A DNA stretch of 64,000 bases from Heliopora coerulea (Eukaryota; Cnidaria; Anthozoa; Scleralcyonacea; Helioporidae), in the NCBI GenBank assembly GCA_030142905.1, contig JASJOG010000210.1, forward strand, positions 248,001 to 312,000, in the 5' to 3' direction. Positions 23,700 to 36,115 of the stretch are shown here, piece after piece (the stretch's first letter is position 1; each line of letters starts with the position of its first letter). The notes under the pieces are model-generated. The model made no database searches. It saw only the letters and a list, made by a program, of their open reading frames with translations, and was not told where the DNA came from. The position numbers and the translations under genes are program-made.

Positions 23700-24226
23700 G
23701 GAATTTCACCCCGATGAACAATCTTTTCTGACGAGGTTTTTGGAGATCTCCGCCAACGAGGAACTCCGAATAACGAACAAGTCTAAGTTTGTCGGCTTAC
23801 TACTTTCTATCATTCAGGATATCGAGCATTCTTCGTAACGTCAATATTCCTTTTCTTAACCTTTTACATTCGTACATACATGCTCGCAATAAAAGGTTTA
23901 TGAATACGTACTTATGATGGTATGCGTACATCTCAACAGGCAGTAGGATCCGTACATATACAAGTTTGTACATACGCAAATACACACACGTCTGCATGTT
24001 TTAATCCCTATTTCTATCATTGCACTATAGTGCTTGTTACTGACGGTTTATAATGGTCGTGTAGCTAATCGACTCGCTATCCCCCAACTATAAAATTGTG
24101 TAGCAGTATAATTTCTTTAAAAATGAGGTCATGGGACGACCAGCATTCAGGTAACTGAAGTGAACACAGCAACATAAAGTAAATCCAATAAGCATACGTA
24201 CCAACACTTGTATGTTTAATTTCTAG
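23700..24226. other. intron sequence, nothing recognised
   Basis: Stretch between the TACC array and exon h with TACATACG-like patches. No feature supported. Confidence 0.35.
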
Positions 24227-24335
24227 AAATCTTGCTCACTGCATTTAGCTCAGGAGTTTACGGCACGTCATCCGTATTACCGCATCCCTGCTATCAAGTC
24301 AAAACCATCCGCTCCAGGACTGATTATTTCATCTG
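24227..24335 (+). CDS. SORL1: SORL1-like exon h: VPS10 propeller
   Basis: Reads KSCSLHLAQEFTARHPYYRI, then PAIKSKPSAPGLIISSG. CSLHLAQ and SAPGLII are near-identical to vertebrate SORL1. The acceptor is TTTCTAG and the donor GTAAGT; it leaves one base of a Gly codon. Confidence 0.96.
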
Positions 24336-24739
24336 GTAAGTAAATCATTTCCAGCATACGGTATGTCGCATACCATTAATAAAAATTCGTGGTTGATTGC
24401 TGTCGTTGCACGATTATGAATCGAGTACATGAAGGATTTTCACTTCCTGTAGCCGGGTGGTAAAAATTCAAGAGTTCGTGACAAATTTCAACTCGGACTG
24501 AAACTTTAATAGACATTGAACGCAAGCGGAAATTTCGAGATAGCCTTCGGCCTGATGAGAATATTTCATGACTTAACCTACTACACTGTCAAAGTCAACT
24601 AGAAAAGTAGACCACAGCAGGATTCGAAGATTCTGAAATGGAGTCGAAACACTGCACATCGTCACGGATATCGAGCGTTAAGTTGTCAAAAGAATCTCTC
24701 GTGCGCTTATAATGGATAAAATGAGCATACTGTTCCCAG

Positions 24740-24825
24740 TTGACTCGATAGCTCAGTTGGAAGAACAGCGGTCCGGAAACGCTGAAGATGCGAGTTTGAA
24801 CACCGCGCTGGTCAACTTCTCTGGT
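24740..24825 (+). repeat. tRNA-derived SINE head, degenerate
   Basis: GATAGCTCAGTTGGAAGAAC resembles a tRNA A-box region and GCGAGTTTGAACACCGC a degenerate B-box, about 35 bp apart. The stems do not close as a functional tRNA, so I call it a SINE. Confidence 0.55.
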
Positions 24826-25552
24826 TGACTTGAGAGTTGTTTACACGGGCGGTTCTTCTTGCTATTGTTCTCATCCTGAAGTATGCGATTGCGTAAACAA
24901 CTTACTAAAGTATTGTACCGTATAGCTTTGCACAAATGATTCTCAAGTCAATCCACTCAATCGCATGCGTCGGGAGGCTAAAAATCGAAGCAAAAATCAC
25001 CCGCGTAAACAGCCTTTTACTCAGTGTAGGTTAATTCATTAAATATTCTCTTCATGTTACCCTGACGATGATTTTGAAACTTTGTTCTGATGTTTCCCAT
25101 GGTCTCGCTCTTCTGTTAAGGTTTCATTTTGGGTTGGAATTTCTCGTGCAATTACACGAGATTTTTCAAACCATTCTACCGGGCTGAAAATTTCGACTTG
25201 GTCAGCAGAGGCCGGGATGAAATTTTCATCATGTTATCTCATGATAGTTTTTAAGGATTTCTTCAGAATTTCAGCTTGGTCGTTAACGCCGTAGGGAGGT
25301 TTGGGATGCAGTCTGACGTTTCGTTGCTGAACGCGAAACATCTTGAGAGAATTATTTACACAGTTAGATTGAATTGGCCTCTCTACTCTCATTGGTTAAC
25401 TTAAGTAATTAGCATCTTGTTTGTGAGTATACATTACGATTCAATCTCACTGTGTAAATAACTCTCTGAAGATGTTGCGCGTTCAGCAACGAAAGTCACT
25501 CTCTTGTAAAATCTTTTTAACTTTATACTTGTGATTATGGCTGTTCTAAGCC

Positions 25553-26019
25553 ACCTTTTGCTGTTCATTACTAGAAAATATATTATCTTTAACGCCAACC
25601 TCAAACTTATTAATGCAAAAATACATTCATTTTATTCAATCGACATTCACTAATGTAGATACGCGACTATTTGCATCTAAGGGCATTCCAGTGTGCCAAC
25701 AGACGACCATTAACACCATTCTACTATACATTAGGGATGATAAAATTTCAATTACCCAAGATATTTTTCCAGCCTGTTGGGGTGTCGATTTATCAGGGTC
25801 AAGAGAAATATCTTGCCTAATTGAAATTTTACTGTCCCTAATGTATAGTAGAACGGTATTAATGGTCGACTGTTGGCGCTATGGAATACCCTTTGATGCC
25901 GATGGTTGCGTATCTACGCTAATTAATGTCGACGGGATAAAATGATTTTATTTTTGCATTAATGACTTCGAGGTTGGTATTAACGATAGTATAATTTCTG
26001 GTAATGAACAGCAAAAGGT
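25553..26019. mobile_element. foldback MITE, family F1, copy 1
   Basis: Ends ACCTTTTGCTGTTCATTAC and complement GTAATGAACAGCAAAAGGT. The whole 467 bp folds on itself, with arms sharing TTTCAATTA, GGGATGATAAAATTTC and ACGACCATTA-type blocks. The second copy is at 48791-49211. Confidence 0.85.
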
Positions 26020-26029
26020 AGAATATTAT

Positions 26030-26920
26030 GTTGGGCATAAGTATTCCTTTTGCGATTGCGATTTCCGCCTGGCGAATCAATGGCTGATATACCACGGTTT
26101 GGAATGTGTGCAAGTCAACGCATTGACTTACAGATGCTGTTGCGCAGCAGCACCTGTGAGTCAGAGAGACTCACGAACTGGCCCTGAACTCTGGTTCGTC
26201 ACTTGGTATTTACTATTCAGGAGCCAAACAGCCTGGTCAAAATTAACGCTATAGGAATTTTTGGAATGTGTGCGAGCCTACGCATTGACTCACAAATGCT
26301 ACATGCTGGGAAAGTGTTGCTGAATGGCAAAAAGTTTGCTAGTTTTCGAACTATTAAAGAAAATAGTCGAACTGTAATACTCTGAAAATGTTTCTGACTG
26401 GAGTCAGGGGTGACGCTGGAAATTCCTTTCGCAGGGGCTAAGATGCCCTACAGGGGGTAAAGCAGGGAAGCGGGACCATGCTCCCTTGATAATTTCCCCG
26501 TAAGTTTTTGTAATGTTTTTCGCGAAAGACAGTCGAAACAACTGACCAGAAACCGCATTTATTTTTAGATCTATGGCATGTAGACGAGAATCTATTACCT
26601 TTCTTGGCTAAATCCAAAACAAGTACTCATAGTTCATACAAAATGTGAATGCGTTAACATTTGACAGTTCCCCGAAGATTGTTAGTTTTCCCGACAGGGA
26701 GGCAAGGGTTCTCCGATGGGGGAGAACTGTAGCCTCCTCTGCCCATTCCTCTTTCGCCACACTTGACAATAATCGAATCTATAACAGTCCCGCACTAATT
26801 CAAGTATTAGTGTGTGGAGGGTGCATTGGTCGACTAGTTCTTAGCATGCTATTTCTGCTGCTTATACAGTAGAAACAGTAGAAATATGACAGTAAATACA
26901 TAATTTTTTGTCGTTGTTTA
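26030..26920. other. intron sequence, nothing recognised
   Basis: Contains a short direct repeat (GGAATGTGTGCxAG, GCATTGACT) near 26098 and 26263. Nothing else supported. Confidence 0.4.
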
Positions 26921-26927
26921 TTACTAG

Positions 26928-27001
26928 GAAACCTTGGGTCGCGATTGAGCTTTGCGACAAATGTTTATCTGTCATACGATGCTGGTGAAACTTGGCTTGA
27001 G
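26928..27001 (+). CDS. SORL1: SORL1-like exon i: VPS10 Asp-box
   Basis: Reads (G)NLGSRLSFATNVYLSYDA and GETWLE before GTTGGT. SYDAGETW is a clean Asp-box, and TNVYLS matches TNVYIS of vertebrate SORL1. It enters one base into a Gly codon and leaves in phase 0. Confidence 0.95.
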
Positions 27002-27162
27002 GTTGGTATTTTTAACTCTAGTCCACCCCCTGGCTCTAATTTATTTTGAAGTTCTACTTATTGGAAATGTTTTGATCATTCAGGAAGACAAAAACTAGAC
27101 ATTATGATGCAGAAACGTCGAATTAAGGTAGCTTATGATTTCAGCATCACTATATGGATGTA

Positions 27163-28403
27163 CAGTCAACTCTCGTTATTGCGGACACCCTGGGGACTGT
27201 CATTTGGTGTCCGTAATAGCGAGTGTCCGCAACAGCGGGGTGCGAGAAAAATGACCCATAGTCAGGCTGTAAAATATCTTTATTATGTATTACTGCTTTT
27301 TTATTTTAAAATGTCCAGCTTCTTTCAGTTTCTAGTTAACATTTACTGTGATATATAAATACAAAATACAAATTAAAATACAAATCAAAAATTTGTATTG
27401 AGAAAAAAATATTATATACCCAAACCAAAAATCAAATTGTAACATGAATCAGTGTCAATTGCCTTTTCCTTCACTGTAAAGCTACGATAACGTAACAGAA
27501 CTCAGTGGACTTATGCGAAGTTAGTAATCCTGTTTTAGACAAATACTGACAAATACTAACAAATTCATGGCAAGTCAAGAAAAGTGTGAAGAATAAAAGT
27601 CTTATTCTTGGTTGAGAGGCCACCATGCTTACAAAGACGAATTTCAGCCTGAAATTGACATGACTCTCGTGCTTCAACGTGAACCGGAAAATGCCAAAGA
27701 TGCACATGTTGTGGCCATGACAGAAAATAACGGACGAGTTGTGGGGCATATCCCTTTAGGACTGTCCAAAATTGTTTCTTCATTTTTGAAAAGAGTAAAT
27801 CACAGAGGAGAAGCTGTCGTTTGTGGAAAGAGGGTAAACGGATGAGCTGGCCTGGGTTTAGAGATTCCCGTTCTTTACAAGTTTTATGGTGAACATAGAT
27901 ATTTGACAAGACTTGACAAACTCATTATTGGCAGTGATATAGCCAGGCAGTCCTTGCGAGACAAACACGAAGGAATAGCCACTACATAGTCTACACAAAA
28001 GCGCAAGTCTGTCAAGAGCATTGAAATAGCATAACAAAGTGAAAAGCCTCGAAAGTAATGTAAACCGAGCGGAAGAACTTTGAAGATCGCAACATACATC
28101 TTGGTTGTATTGAAAGACACGTTTATATTTTGTCTGTCATTTTTGTCGACAGAAATAATGACGAACAGAATATTAAAAGAACTTCCGCTAACAAACAGCA
28201 GGTGTCCGTTGTAACGAGAGTAAAACTATACAAATGTTAGTTTGGGACCGCAAGAAGTGTCCGCAATTCCGTAATAGCGAGAGTCCGTAATAGCGAGAGT
28301 TATTTCAATACATTTCATAGTAGTTTCGGCCGGGGATTTACTATCTGTCCGTAATAACGGGGTGTCCGTAATAGCGGGGTGTCCGTAAGGCGAGAGTTGA
28401 CTG
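27163..28403 (+). mobile_element. Tigger/pogo-type element T1 carrying a HIRAN-like segment
   Basis: Ends CAGTCAACTCTCGTTATTGC and complement ...GCGAGAGTTGACTG, flanked by TA on both sides (27161-27162, 28404-28405), the Tc1/mariner/pogo target. Subterminal repeats of GTCCGTAATAGCG are frequent. No transposase is visible; instead there is a coding segment at 27612-27990. Confidence 0.88.
27612..27990 (+). pseudogene. HIRAN-like domain segment inside element T1
   Basis: Reads LRGHHAYKDEFQPEI, then LVLQREPENAKDAHVVAMTE and GRVVGHIPLGLSKIVSSFLK. REPxNxxDxxAV...VGxIP is the HIRAN pattern, a DNA-binding fold known from HLTF/Rad5-type proteins. After a stop at 27843 the same frame continues GLGLEIPVLYKFYGEHRYLT. 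No proper start was found upstream. It is either an exon-derived capture or a second ORF of the transposon, now broken. Confidence 0.7.
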
Positions 28404-28706
28404 TATATAGTTCAAGAACTCGTCAAACATCACAGCGGTTGATAACGAAGTTGCGTCTGTTGGGGACCGAACGTGACCAGACCGTTCATGAATCATTTGT
28501 TTTACGCCAGTAAATATGCCAACTACTAGAACGACTGAGTAATTGAGCTCGAAGGTTTCCATGGGTCAGGCGTATCAGGCGTCAGCTCTGTACTCCAAGT
28601 TTAGGTCATAGCGGCAAATATTGTTTTTGACTCTACAACATGAAACATTTTTTCGATGTATTTGCTCTGTAAAGTTTCAGAGACGGAGGCAGCGGTAGCT
28701 ACCTTA

Positions 28707-29150
28707 CTATCACTAATTTTCGCGGTCACTTAATTTCAGGATATTGAGAGAAGCACATTTCGCGAGACTTTAATTTCGCGATTTGGATTAAAAGTAATGT
28801 TAAAGAAACTAAAATTCGCGAAAACTTTCCTAGTACAGAGATATAAAAACAAAAAGGTGGGCTGAACATAAGGTCTGTTAAGTAAATTTTCATTTAACCT
28901 ATCACAGTCATACTTTGGAAATATATTTGGAAGGGAAATATAGAAAAAAAAGTCCAAAAAACAAACCAAGTTAATATCTTCGTGATTGCAAGGAAGAGAT
29001 CGTGAGCGTTGAAGCATAAATGAAGGGGCAAGATGGACTTATTTATAATCATGTGAACTGTAGTAAAGTTAATAAAAATGTTTTATAAAAGGGAGTTCGT
29101 CTGGCGTCGGTAATTTTCGCAATAAACTTTTTTCGCGACACCTTAATGGA
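28707..29150. mobile_element. MITE with CTAATTTTCGCG ends, second copy
   Basis: Starts CACTAATTTTCGCGGTCACT as the 12230 copy does, with internal TTTCGCGA blocks and the shared CATACTTTGGAA. The right end is poorly preserved. Confidence 0.6.
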
Positions 29151-29154
29151 CCTT

Positions 29155-30240
29155 GTACATAAGTGGCACCTTATTCGGTATTCTTGTATGTGCGTTTCAG
29201 TTTGCCGTTATGGCCTTGTTTGGGAGCAAAAGTTCTTTTGAATTGTTAGATAACAACCATGCAGTGAGGGCTAATTGATATGCTCAGAAAAGAATATTAA
29301 TCGCACAAATTAAGTGACGCAAAAATCAAAAATAATAAGATAAATTGCTTTGACATATACCTTACCGGTGAGTGATATTTTTTACGCAATCTGATTGGTT
29401 CCCCTATCGGAATATGGAACAATTATTCACCTCAATGTCGGTGAACAGTGTAGATATAGCAAAGCGTGAAGTTAAGTAACTAACTTATAGCTACCTAAAT
29501 TAAGATAACTGTATATAACCAACTTAATGGATATAATAAGGGAGGTTTTGTGCATATTTCTCCAAAAGTGGTTTTTCAAATGAATAATGGATGATACCTC
29601 ATACACTAGCTTAGGATACTCTTGTTTTCAATGGCACCATAAACTTGCTCTCTGTCTATAGATTTGAACTGGTGATTGTTTAAACAATGCTGAGTTCTAA
29701 CATAGACCGCCACCGATAACTACCTCAAGCCCCTAGTCTTCTGTACTGTCTGTCATTCATTATCCTTCCTTAATTGTTTATTGACTTTCGTACAGAACAA
29801 TAAACTGTATTTAGACCAACTTAACCTTAAGCCAACTAAATACATTTAGTCCATCATTCTTACCGAAGATTTCAACCAGTAAGGGTTGCTTAAAACACCC
29901 ACCCACCTCCGTAGTAGCAGAGCTGCTTCTACTCTGTCTAGTACACTGTTGTGAGAATCTAGATACTACCACAGATATGGACCAAAAACTTGACCAGCAT
30001 AAAAAGATGAACTTGGCTACTGAACAAGTCATCTATGTAACCCAGATTTGGATGGACACTTCCAAGTGCCAACAAGTTACGACTTTGAACATATTTCGAG
30101 TCGACTATGTTTGCAGGAATAACTTATACTTTTAATTTTGTCTTTTGCTTGTAACTATTGTCACTTGCTCAATAAGATCATTTACGAAGTGCTGGCGGTA
30201 ATTGCTACAGTATGAGGTCACAATAATCCCATAGACCTCG
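29155..30240. other. intron sequence, nothing recognised
   Basis: No exon recognised. A block near 29400-29450 (CAATTATTCxCCTCA) resembles 37870-37900, suggesting a minor shared repeat. Confidence 0.4.
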
Positions 30241-30245
30241 AATTA

Positions 30246-30850
30246 ACGGGTGGTGACTAGAAAAGTGGACAAAGTTCACATGAATTTTTTTCCATACTAA
30301 AACGGTGCAATGTTGATCAAATGGCCTGGAGGTGAAGGCCTTGTTACCCTAGTAAGCATTGCTCACACAACTTAAACCTGAAGTGCACTACATCGATGAT
30401 GAATGGGTGGAGGTTTAAACAGAGAAGATATCTTGTAAATTTTTACCAAGTCGATAGCGATAGGGGTGTTGCTTGTACTGTAAACCATTTTAGCAAGCAA
30501 GGAATAGCTCGAAACAGTTTATATAAAATTCTCAAAAGCTTTCAAGAAAGGAATACAACAGAAAGGAAGGTTGGAATTGGACAAAAAGCTGAAAAGTTGA
30601 CACCTTTTGCGAATAAAGAAATGTCTCCGTGAGCTTGACTGGAAAGTAGTCCAGGATATGATGTCACCAGTTATAAGACAAAGTTAAGGAAAGCCGCTGA
30701 CACATCACCCAGATTACTCCTGTGGATAAATTTCGAGAAAATTGAAATAAATTGCTGAACATTACCAGCGTTTATAGTGTAGTCGTCATAAGCATCATTG
30801 CTTTGACTTCAAGCTTATCAATTTTGTCCACTTTTTTAGTCACTACCCGT
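30246..30850 (+). mobile_element. Tc1/mariner-like element, internally deleted
   Basis: Ends ACGGGTGGTGACTAGAAAAG and complement ...TTTTTTAGTCACTACCCGT, flanked by TA (30244-30245 and 30851-30852). It is 605 bp long and keeps only an N-terminal helix-turn-helix coding piece. Confidence 0.85.
30420..30632 (+). pseudogene. Tc1/mariner transposase N-terminal HTH fragment
   Basis: Reads TVNHFSKQGIARNSLYKIL and SFQERNTTERKVGIGQK, the pattern of a winged or homeodomain-like HTH that in this superfamily binds the TIR. The catalytic DDE/D part is missing. Confidence 0.65.
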
Positions 30851-30935
30851 TATCAGCTGAATGTAACTAACTCGCCCTAGAGCCCACTATTATTATTGCA
30901 AATTGCTCAATGGCATAATTCTCTATCCTGCATAG

Positions 30936-31125
30936 GAGTGTTTGCCCCGATCAGACCGGGACCCAGCTCCAGGAATGAGTGTTTGTCGTGATCATATATT
31001 CTCACGACCCAGCTCCTGTATTAGGGTTTGTCCTGACAAAATTCTCAGGGCCCAGTTCCAAAGATTGCATGGCTTTCCCCTGACTGACCTTCAGGGACCA
31101 GCTCTCAATTCAAAAAACGTCCAAC
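30936..31125. repeat. tandem repeat of about 43 bp with compensated hairpins
   Basis: Four units each hold a short hairpin followed by CCCAGCTCC-like bases: CCCCGATCAGACCGGGACCC, GTCGTGA...TCACGAC, TCCTGA...TCAGGG, CCCTGA...TCAGGG. The stems differ in sequence yet stay paired. Confidence 0.6.
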
Positions 31126-31798
31126 TCCAGCAGTTGTCCCACACTTCTATAACGCCAGAAGACAGTTGTTGAGTGTCATTCATTGATACAAAAGTTTAAT
31201 CATAATTGGTAGAGGACATTAATTTATTGTTTTAAGCAAATGTGTTGCGTTGATTTGTCCAACAAAGGATAATAAAATACTTAATACGTAATACATACAA
31301 TACCTTGCACACAGGACAAGTCATATGAAAGAACGTTTTGGAAGAAATGTAAGTGAAAAGAATTACACATAAGGTTCCAACGTCGCGAATCATGTGTGCA
31401 AACATGGATAGGTAATTGACTTGAAGAAATGGAAAATTATTAGAACTGTGGCATACCGCCATTGCTCGATGCGGCGACGACTGTTGAAAATCAGTACGAA
31501 ACCAGTATTCTGTTTTCATCAACAAATGATGCCAGTGCTATCCTTTTGGAATTTCAGATTACCGTATTCTTAATGAGACCTTGATTTTCTGTTTTTAAGT
31601 ATTAGTCCTGTATATTTACGTATATTTAGCAGTCATCTAGTTAGTTTGAAAAAATCAGACGGCGGGAAACTTGCAAATGGACGTTGTACTGCAGGTGGAT
31701 GCCGATTCTCGTAAAAATTCCTCAGCAGGAGAACTTTCCACGGAGCCAAACCACTTAATATATCCAATGTTCAGAACTTTCTTTTCAATGGCGTCGTC

Positions 31799-32390
31799 AC
31801 TATTAACTCTTTCCCTGTGGCATAAGACTTCTATTATTTTACTCTGGCTAACAGCAAACGATTTTACTCGTCAAAGGGAGAGCTCCCGCCGTGAAAGAGT
31901 TATCTCCAGGTTTATTAACTCTTTCTCGGCGCCATACGACTTCTATTATTTTAGTCTGGCTAACGGCAGACGATTTTACCCTTGCTAACGCCAGACGATT
32001 TTACTCGTCAAGAGGAGAGCTCCCGCCTTTGAAGTGTTAAACTAGAGGAGTCAATTGAGCTCTTCTCAACCTTTTCCTGTCATAGACATCTCCCCTTGAA
32101 GAGTAAAACTCTCTGGCGTAAGCCAGAGGAAAGTAAAAAAGTCGAATATGGACCGGAGAGAGTTAACTCTGGCTAACGCCAGACGATATTACTTATATAT
32201 TAGACGATATTATTCTTGATATTACTTGATATTTTATTTGTGTGGAGGAGACGGTCTTGCACAGGAAAGGGTTAAGAAGAGTTCAATTAACTCTCTCCAG
32301 TCCGTACCCGAGTTTTTAGTATTATTCTGGCTAACGCCAGACGATTTCATCCGTCAAGTAGAGACGTCTCGAACAGGAAAGGGTTAAAAG
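31799..32390. repeat. GCTAACGCCAGACG family, larger array
   Basis: Five or more units in both orientations (CTCTGGCTAACGGCAGACG and CTCTGGCGTAAGCCAGAG) with TTAACTCTTT and GGGAGAGCTCCCGCC boundaries. Confidence 0.75.
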
Positions 32391-32818
32391 GACTTGAAAA
32401 GTACGGAACTTGAAATAGTAGCTCTCGATCGAATATGTTTTCCTTCGAATACCGCAGCTAAACATACAGCACGTGTTTTAGCGATCTACACTGCACAAGA
32501 CATTTGATTGGCAAGACATTTGGTTTTCCTTTTCATTAGTCTGTTACCTGCCGAAGGCGAAAGGTTGGTGGTCGAAACTCGCTTATAATCAAAGGATAAC
32601 ATTCACTGAACTTACGAAAAGTTTGAGCTTGTCGATGTGGAACGTTTGTGACAGAAGTTACTCAAAAATTAACTAATAGTGTAAGATTACATGAGGTAAA
32701 ATCGCACTTGGGGTGTAGGAGAAATGCGGGAAAAGCTCGACATTTTGAGTTTTTGACGGTACAATACAAATAAACTCTGGTAAAGTACTGCCCTTCACTG
32801 TTACTTTTAATTTCACAG

Positions 32819-32907
32819 GTTCTCGAGGGACGCTACTACTACAATTTTGGAGATCATGGTGGTGTTATTGTGGCTGTTCGCCAGTGGTCACCGACCAAAG
32901 AGTTACT
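32819..32907 (+). CDS. SORL1: SORL1-like exon j: VPS10 propeller
   Basis: Reads VLEGRYYYNFGDHGGVIVAV, then RQWSPTKEL before donor GTACGT. YYYNFGDHGGVI matches HYYTWGDHGGII of vertebrate SORL1. Acceptor AATTTCACAG. It leaves two bases of a Leu codon. Confidence 0.95.
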
Positions 32908-33100
32908 GTACGTTTTCTGTTTATTCTTTATTTGTTTTTATTTTTCAAATGAACCGACGAGTCTATATGTTTCAAAAGTAGTGGAGAAGAAGTGAAATAT
33001 AAAGAATGGATTCCTACTTCTAGAGTACCTAGACTTTCGAGAGATATGCACACCACTGTACTTCATAATAGTGCACTCCCACCATTTTCAGAAGAAACCT

Positions 33101-33788
33101 CAGTGAACTCGATTTCCATATCTGGAATACTAACTCCCAATCAGTTGGCTGGGCAAAAAATGAAGCCAAGATGGCCGCCTATGGAGGGTAATTTTGTACG
33201 TTAATGTCAGTCTTCTTCGCGTTCTTGTACGTCAGTTCCAGTCCTTTGCGTGACTTCAATCTTCAGTTTTTGTTTGGTTTGGCTTCGAAAACATTCCTGA
33301 CCGTAGAAAAAGTGTTCAGACGAAATATTACTGGACCAATTTTACATAATCGAGTATTTAAAAGGATTCATTATTGCCGTGCGGCCCAAGAAGTGTGGTA
33401 AATTGTCTAAAGATGGTAAACTAACGGTAAAAAGAGGACGTGCATTTAGTCATTTCCTAAAGTAATTTTTCGAGGCCGTTTTATCAGGTTTCTCGATAGT
33501 TTGGTAATTTATTTTCGTATAAATATAACCTGTAACTCGGTTTGATTTTTTTCGAAATATATGTGAAATGCTTAAACTTATATCTGTCTTTTGAAAAGAT
33601 ATTTTGCGTAAATTTTCGCAGAAAACTCTTCAGGAAAGTGTAAAATGTCGTGTGGGCGACTAAAACTAACGTACAAGCCCGCGTAGGGGACTAAAACTGA
33701 CGTACAAAATTGCCCTCCGCGGCTGGCCATCTTGGCTTCACATTTCATTGGCCAGTTAGCATTCCAGATATGGAAATCGAGTACACTT
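33101..33788. mobile_element. long-TIR MITE, family M1, copy 3
   Basis: CAGTGAACTCGATTTCCATA at the left and TATGGAAATCGAGTACACT at the right, with AAGATGGCCGCC and its complement inside. About 690 bp, noncoding. Confidence 0.85.
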
Positions 33789-33814
33789 ATCCTTTTTCGT
33801 AACGGCCACTATTT

Positions 33815-34060
33815 TACGCTGAGAATGTTAACCACTGACTTACAATTAACTGGACTACTGGGTCTCATTACCTGTCAATCAAGAAAAAATTGGCAAAACA
33901 AGTAGCTTGCATCATTGTACCTCCTACTGGTGCAGTCTCGCCATTTTCAGACAAATCAGTGAGCAGAAATGCCATTCTCCTGCTCTGCAAGAGTCAACCA
34001 CTGACTTGTAATAAACTGGGCTACTGTGTCTCATTACCGGCGTCAGCAGAAATCCTTCCG
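33815..34060 (+). repeat. tandem duplication of about 170 bp
   Basis: CAACCACTGACTTG/CTAACCACTGACTTAC and ACTGGGTCTCATTACC occur twice about 175 bp apart. The open frame over the second half is not assigned. Confidence 0.5.
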
Positions 34061-34501
34061 CCAGTGGCAATGACTGCTGATCGATAGTGTTAGCAAGTGT
34101 CGTTATTGTTGACTTGTCATTGGTTAAATAACTCCGACATTAAAGTTTTCCGAATGTGGCTGGCTAATTCGTTTACGGAATAGAAGAACGCCTATCAAAT
34201 TTTAGTTAAAAATTCCGAAGTCTTTGACATGAACTACGCTCTGGGTTATTATTGGCAGTCAAACGTCTAAATTGTGAAAATATTATTCGAATTCAGCACT
34301 GCAAGTTGACGTCAGAACGGTTTTCAGGCGGATATAGCAAGCAAGCGAATTTTTAGCTTGGGTGCTTGTGCAGTGAAAATGCGCGGCTAGAGTGGCACAG
34401 AACGTTATACAGTTTAGTTAGGCTTAATTGACCTTAAATCAGGTATCACTTGAAACCTAGCGTTGGTTCTATGTGGAGGTTATTTTGACAACAACACTTT
34501 G

Positions 34502-35924
34502 TACAGGGAGTGAGCAAAAAAAAGTGGCCATCCTAAATAATTATGGTTAACGTAACATAATCATCAGAAGATGAACAGACGTGGTTAAGAATGATCGTTT
34601 TAGGATGCATGCGTCTAAATAATTTCAAATATCATCTCAATTCTTAATTTTAATAACCGATTTTTGAAATTCACAAACGTTACGCAGTTTTTAATTATAT
34701 TATAGTTTACAAATTCCTGGTACATCTCTGATTTCCTTCATTTTGACTCTAACGAATTTGTTCGCTCAACCGCCAATAAAGTTTATTTACAAACTACTAC
34801 AGGCAACAACAGTAACTCAAGTACATACCTACTGTGTGTACCATTCAATACCTAGCTGGCACTCTCTTCAATTTGATCACAGCTTTGCATAAACGAGGCA
34901 TGCTTTCAATAAGCTGATGCAAGTATTCTTTGGTGATTGATTGTAATCCATTTTTGATTACTGCACAACGTTCGTTTTCATTTTCCAACTTTTGGTCTTT
35001 TGTTAATCAGTCCAACTCAGCCCATAAATTCTCAATGGGATTTAGGAGAACCCATCCCCATTCATCAATATTCCCACTAATGTGCTCACGAGCAGATGAT
35101 AATCGCGGTAAACGATTCTCCTCACTCCCAAATGGTTTCTCAGATTTTTTTCTCTATTTGAATTCTCTCTCTTTCAAGAAGTGATTTATAGTTTTGGCGG
35201 AGTATTTGACCCCTATCTGAGCTTCTAATTTATCAACTAGCTGATGTTTGGTTGGGGTGCCTGATTTGGAAGTTTTAATAATTGAACGGTCACTTCAATC
35301 GGTAGTTTCCATCCAGAACCAGGATCACGACTGCAATCTCCACTCAATTTACCTTAATACAAAGTTCTTTTTTTGTTTTTTGTTTTTTTCCCAGAATTGG
35401 TCAATGTGAATTTGTTTGAAACTGTACATGTGGTAACTCTAGCTTAAAGCAATCCAAGAATTTCATGATTCCTTCGAATTTTCATCTCAGATTTCTCGGT
35501 GCCGGCTTTTTTAAGTCCCTTACTAGCCACATCACTTTCACATAAAACCTCAACGAAAACGTTTAAAATTGCAAATGTAACTGTTTTTTTGGCTAATAAT
35601 GTTTTGTACTTAAGTTATCGACTAAATATTGTGGGATGCACAATATTTTGATAATTTTATGGACAAGTTCATATCATCCAATTTGTAAGAAATAGGAGAA
35701 AATGCACTATGTTTAGCAGAAGACATTATCGTAAAAAGTATTAAGAATTGACGTGTGTTCCATGCCAGCACTTAAAATTAGTATTTTAAAAGCTTTTTAA
35801 TCAGATCTCCAAGAAAACATTCTAAAAATATACGGTTTTCTTTCATTTCTATTCTTCCAGCGACAGTTATACCAAATTGACTATATTTTTGACGATGGCC
35901 ACTTTTTTTTGAACACCCCCTGTA
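34502..35924 (-). mobile_element. Tc1-like transposon, decayed
   Basis: Ends TACAGGGAGTGAGCAAAAAA and complement of TACAGGGGGTGTTCAAAAAA, each including a TA target. Both continue AAGTGGCCATC. The interior codes Tc1-type transposase pieces on the minus strand. Confidence 0.87.
34845..35190 (-). pseudogene. Tc1-like transposase C-terminal fragment
   Basis: On the minus strand: NPIENLWAELD, then a stop, then TKEYLHQLIESMPRLCKAVI and a terminal RVPARY. NPIENLW and the SMPRxCxAVI tail are hallmarks of Tc1 transposases. Stops interrupt it. Confidence 0.83.
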
Positions 35925-36004
35925 GATGCAGTAAACTTTCGTTTGCATAACGTAGCGGTGGGTAAAAATCAAAACTAAGAATGAGTTAATTTCGACGAAT
36001 TTTG

Positions 36005-36115
36005 TCGCAAACCCAAATGTTTGTTTGTTTGTTTGTTTATTTGCCTATTTATTTATTTACTTTTTATTTATTTATTAATTAGTTAATTTATTTATTTATT
36101 TTTAATTTCTAATCG
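36005..36115. repeat. (TTTG)n/(TTTA)n simple repeat
   Basis: TTTG and TTTA tetranucleotide run of about 110 bp, roughly 315 bp before exon k. Confidence 0.85.

Noticed and set aside
23239..23838. 199-residue open frame of LPTY repeats
   Set aside because: Product of the (TACC)n array; unit length and frame explain the lack of stops.
25061..25095. CTGACGA...GAAAC string
   Set aside because: Core words occur by chance; no helix II or helix I can form.
30942..31172. 76-residue open frame over the hairpin tandem repeat
   Set aside because: It follows the repeat units and shows no protein family; the DNA or RNA structure is the better explanation.
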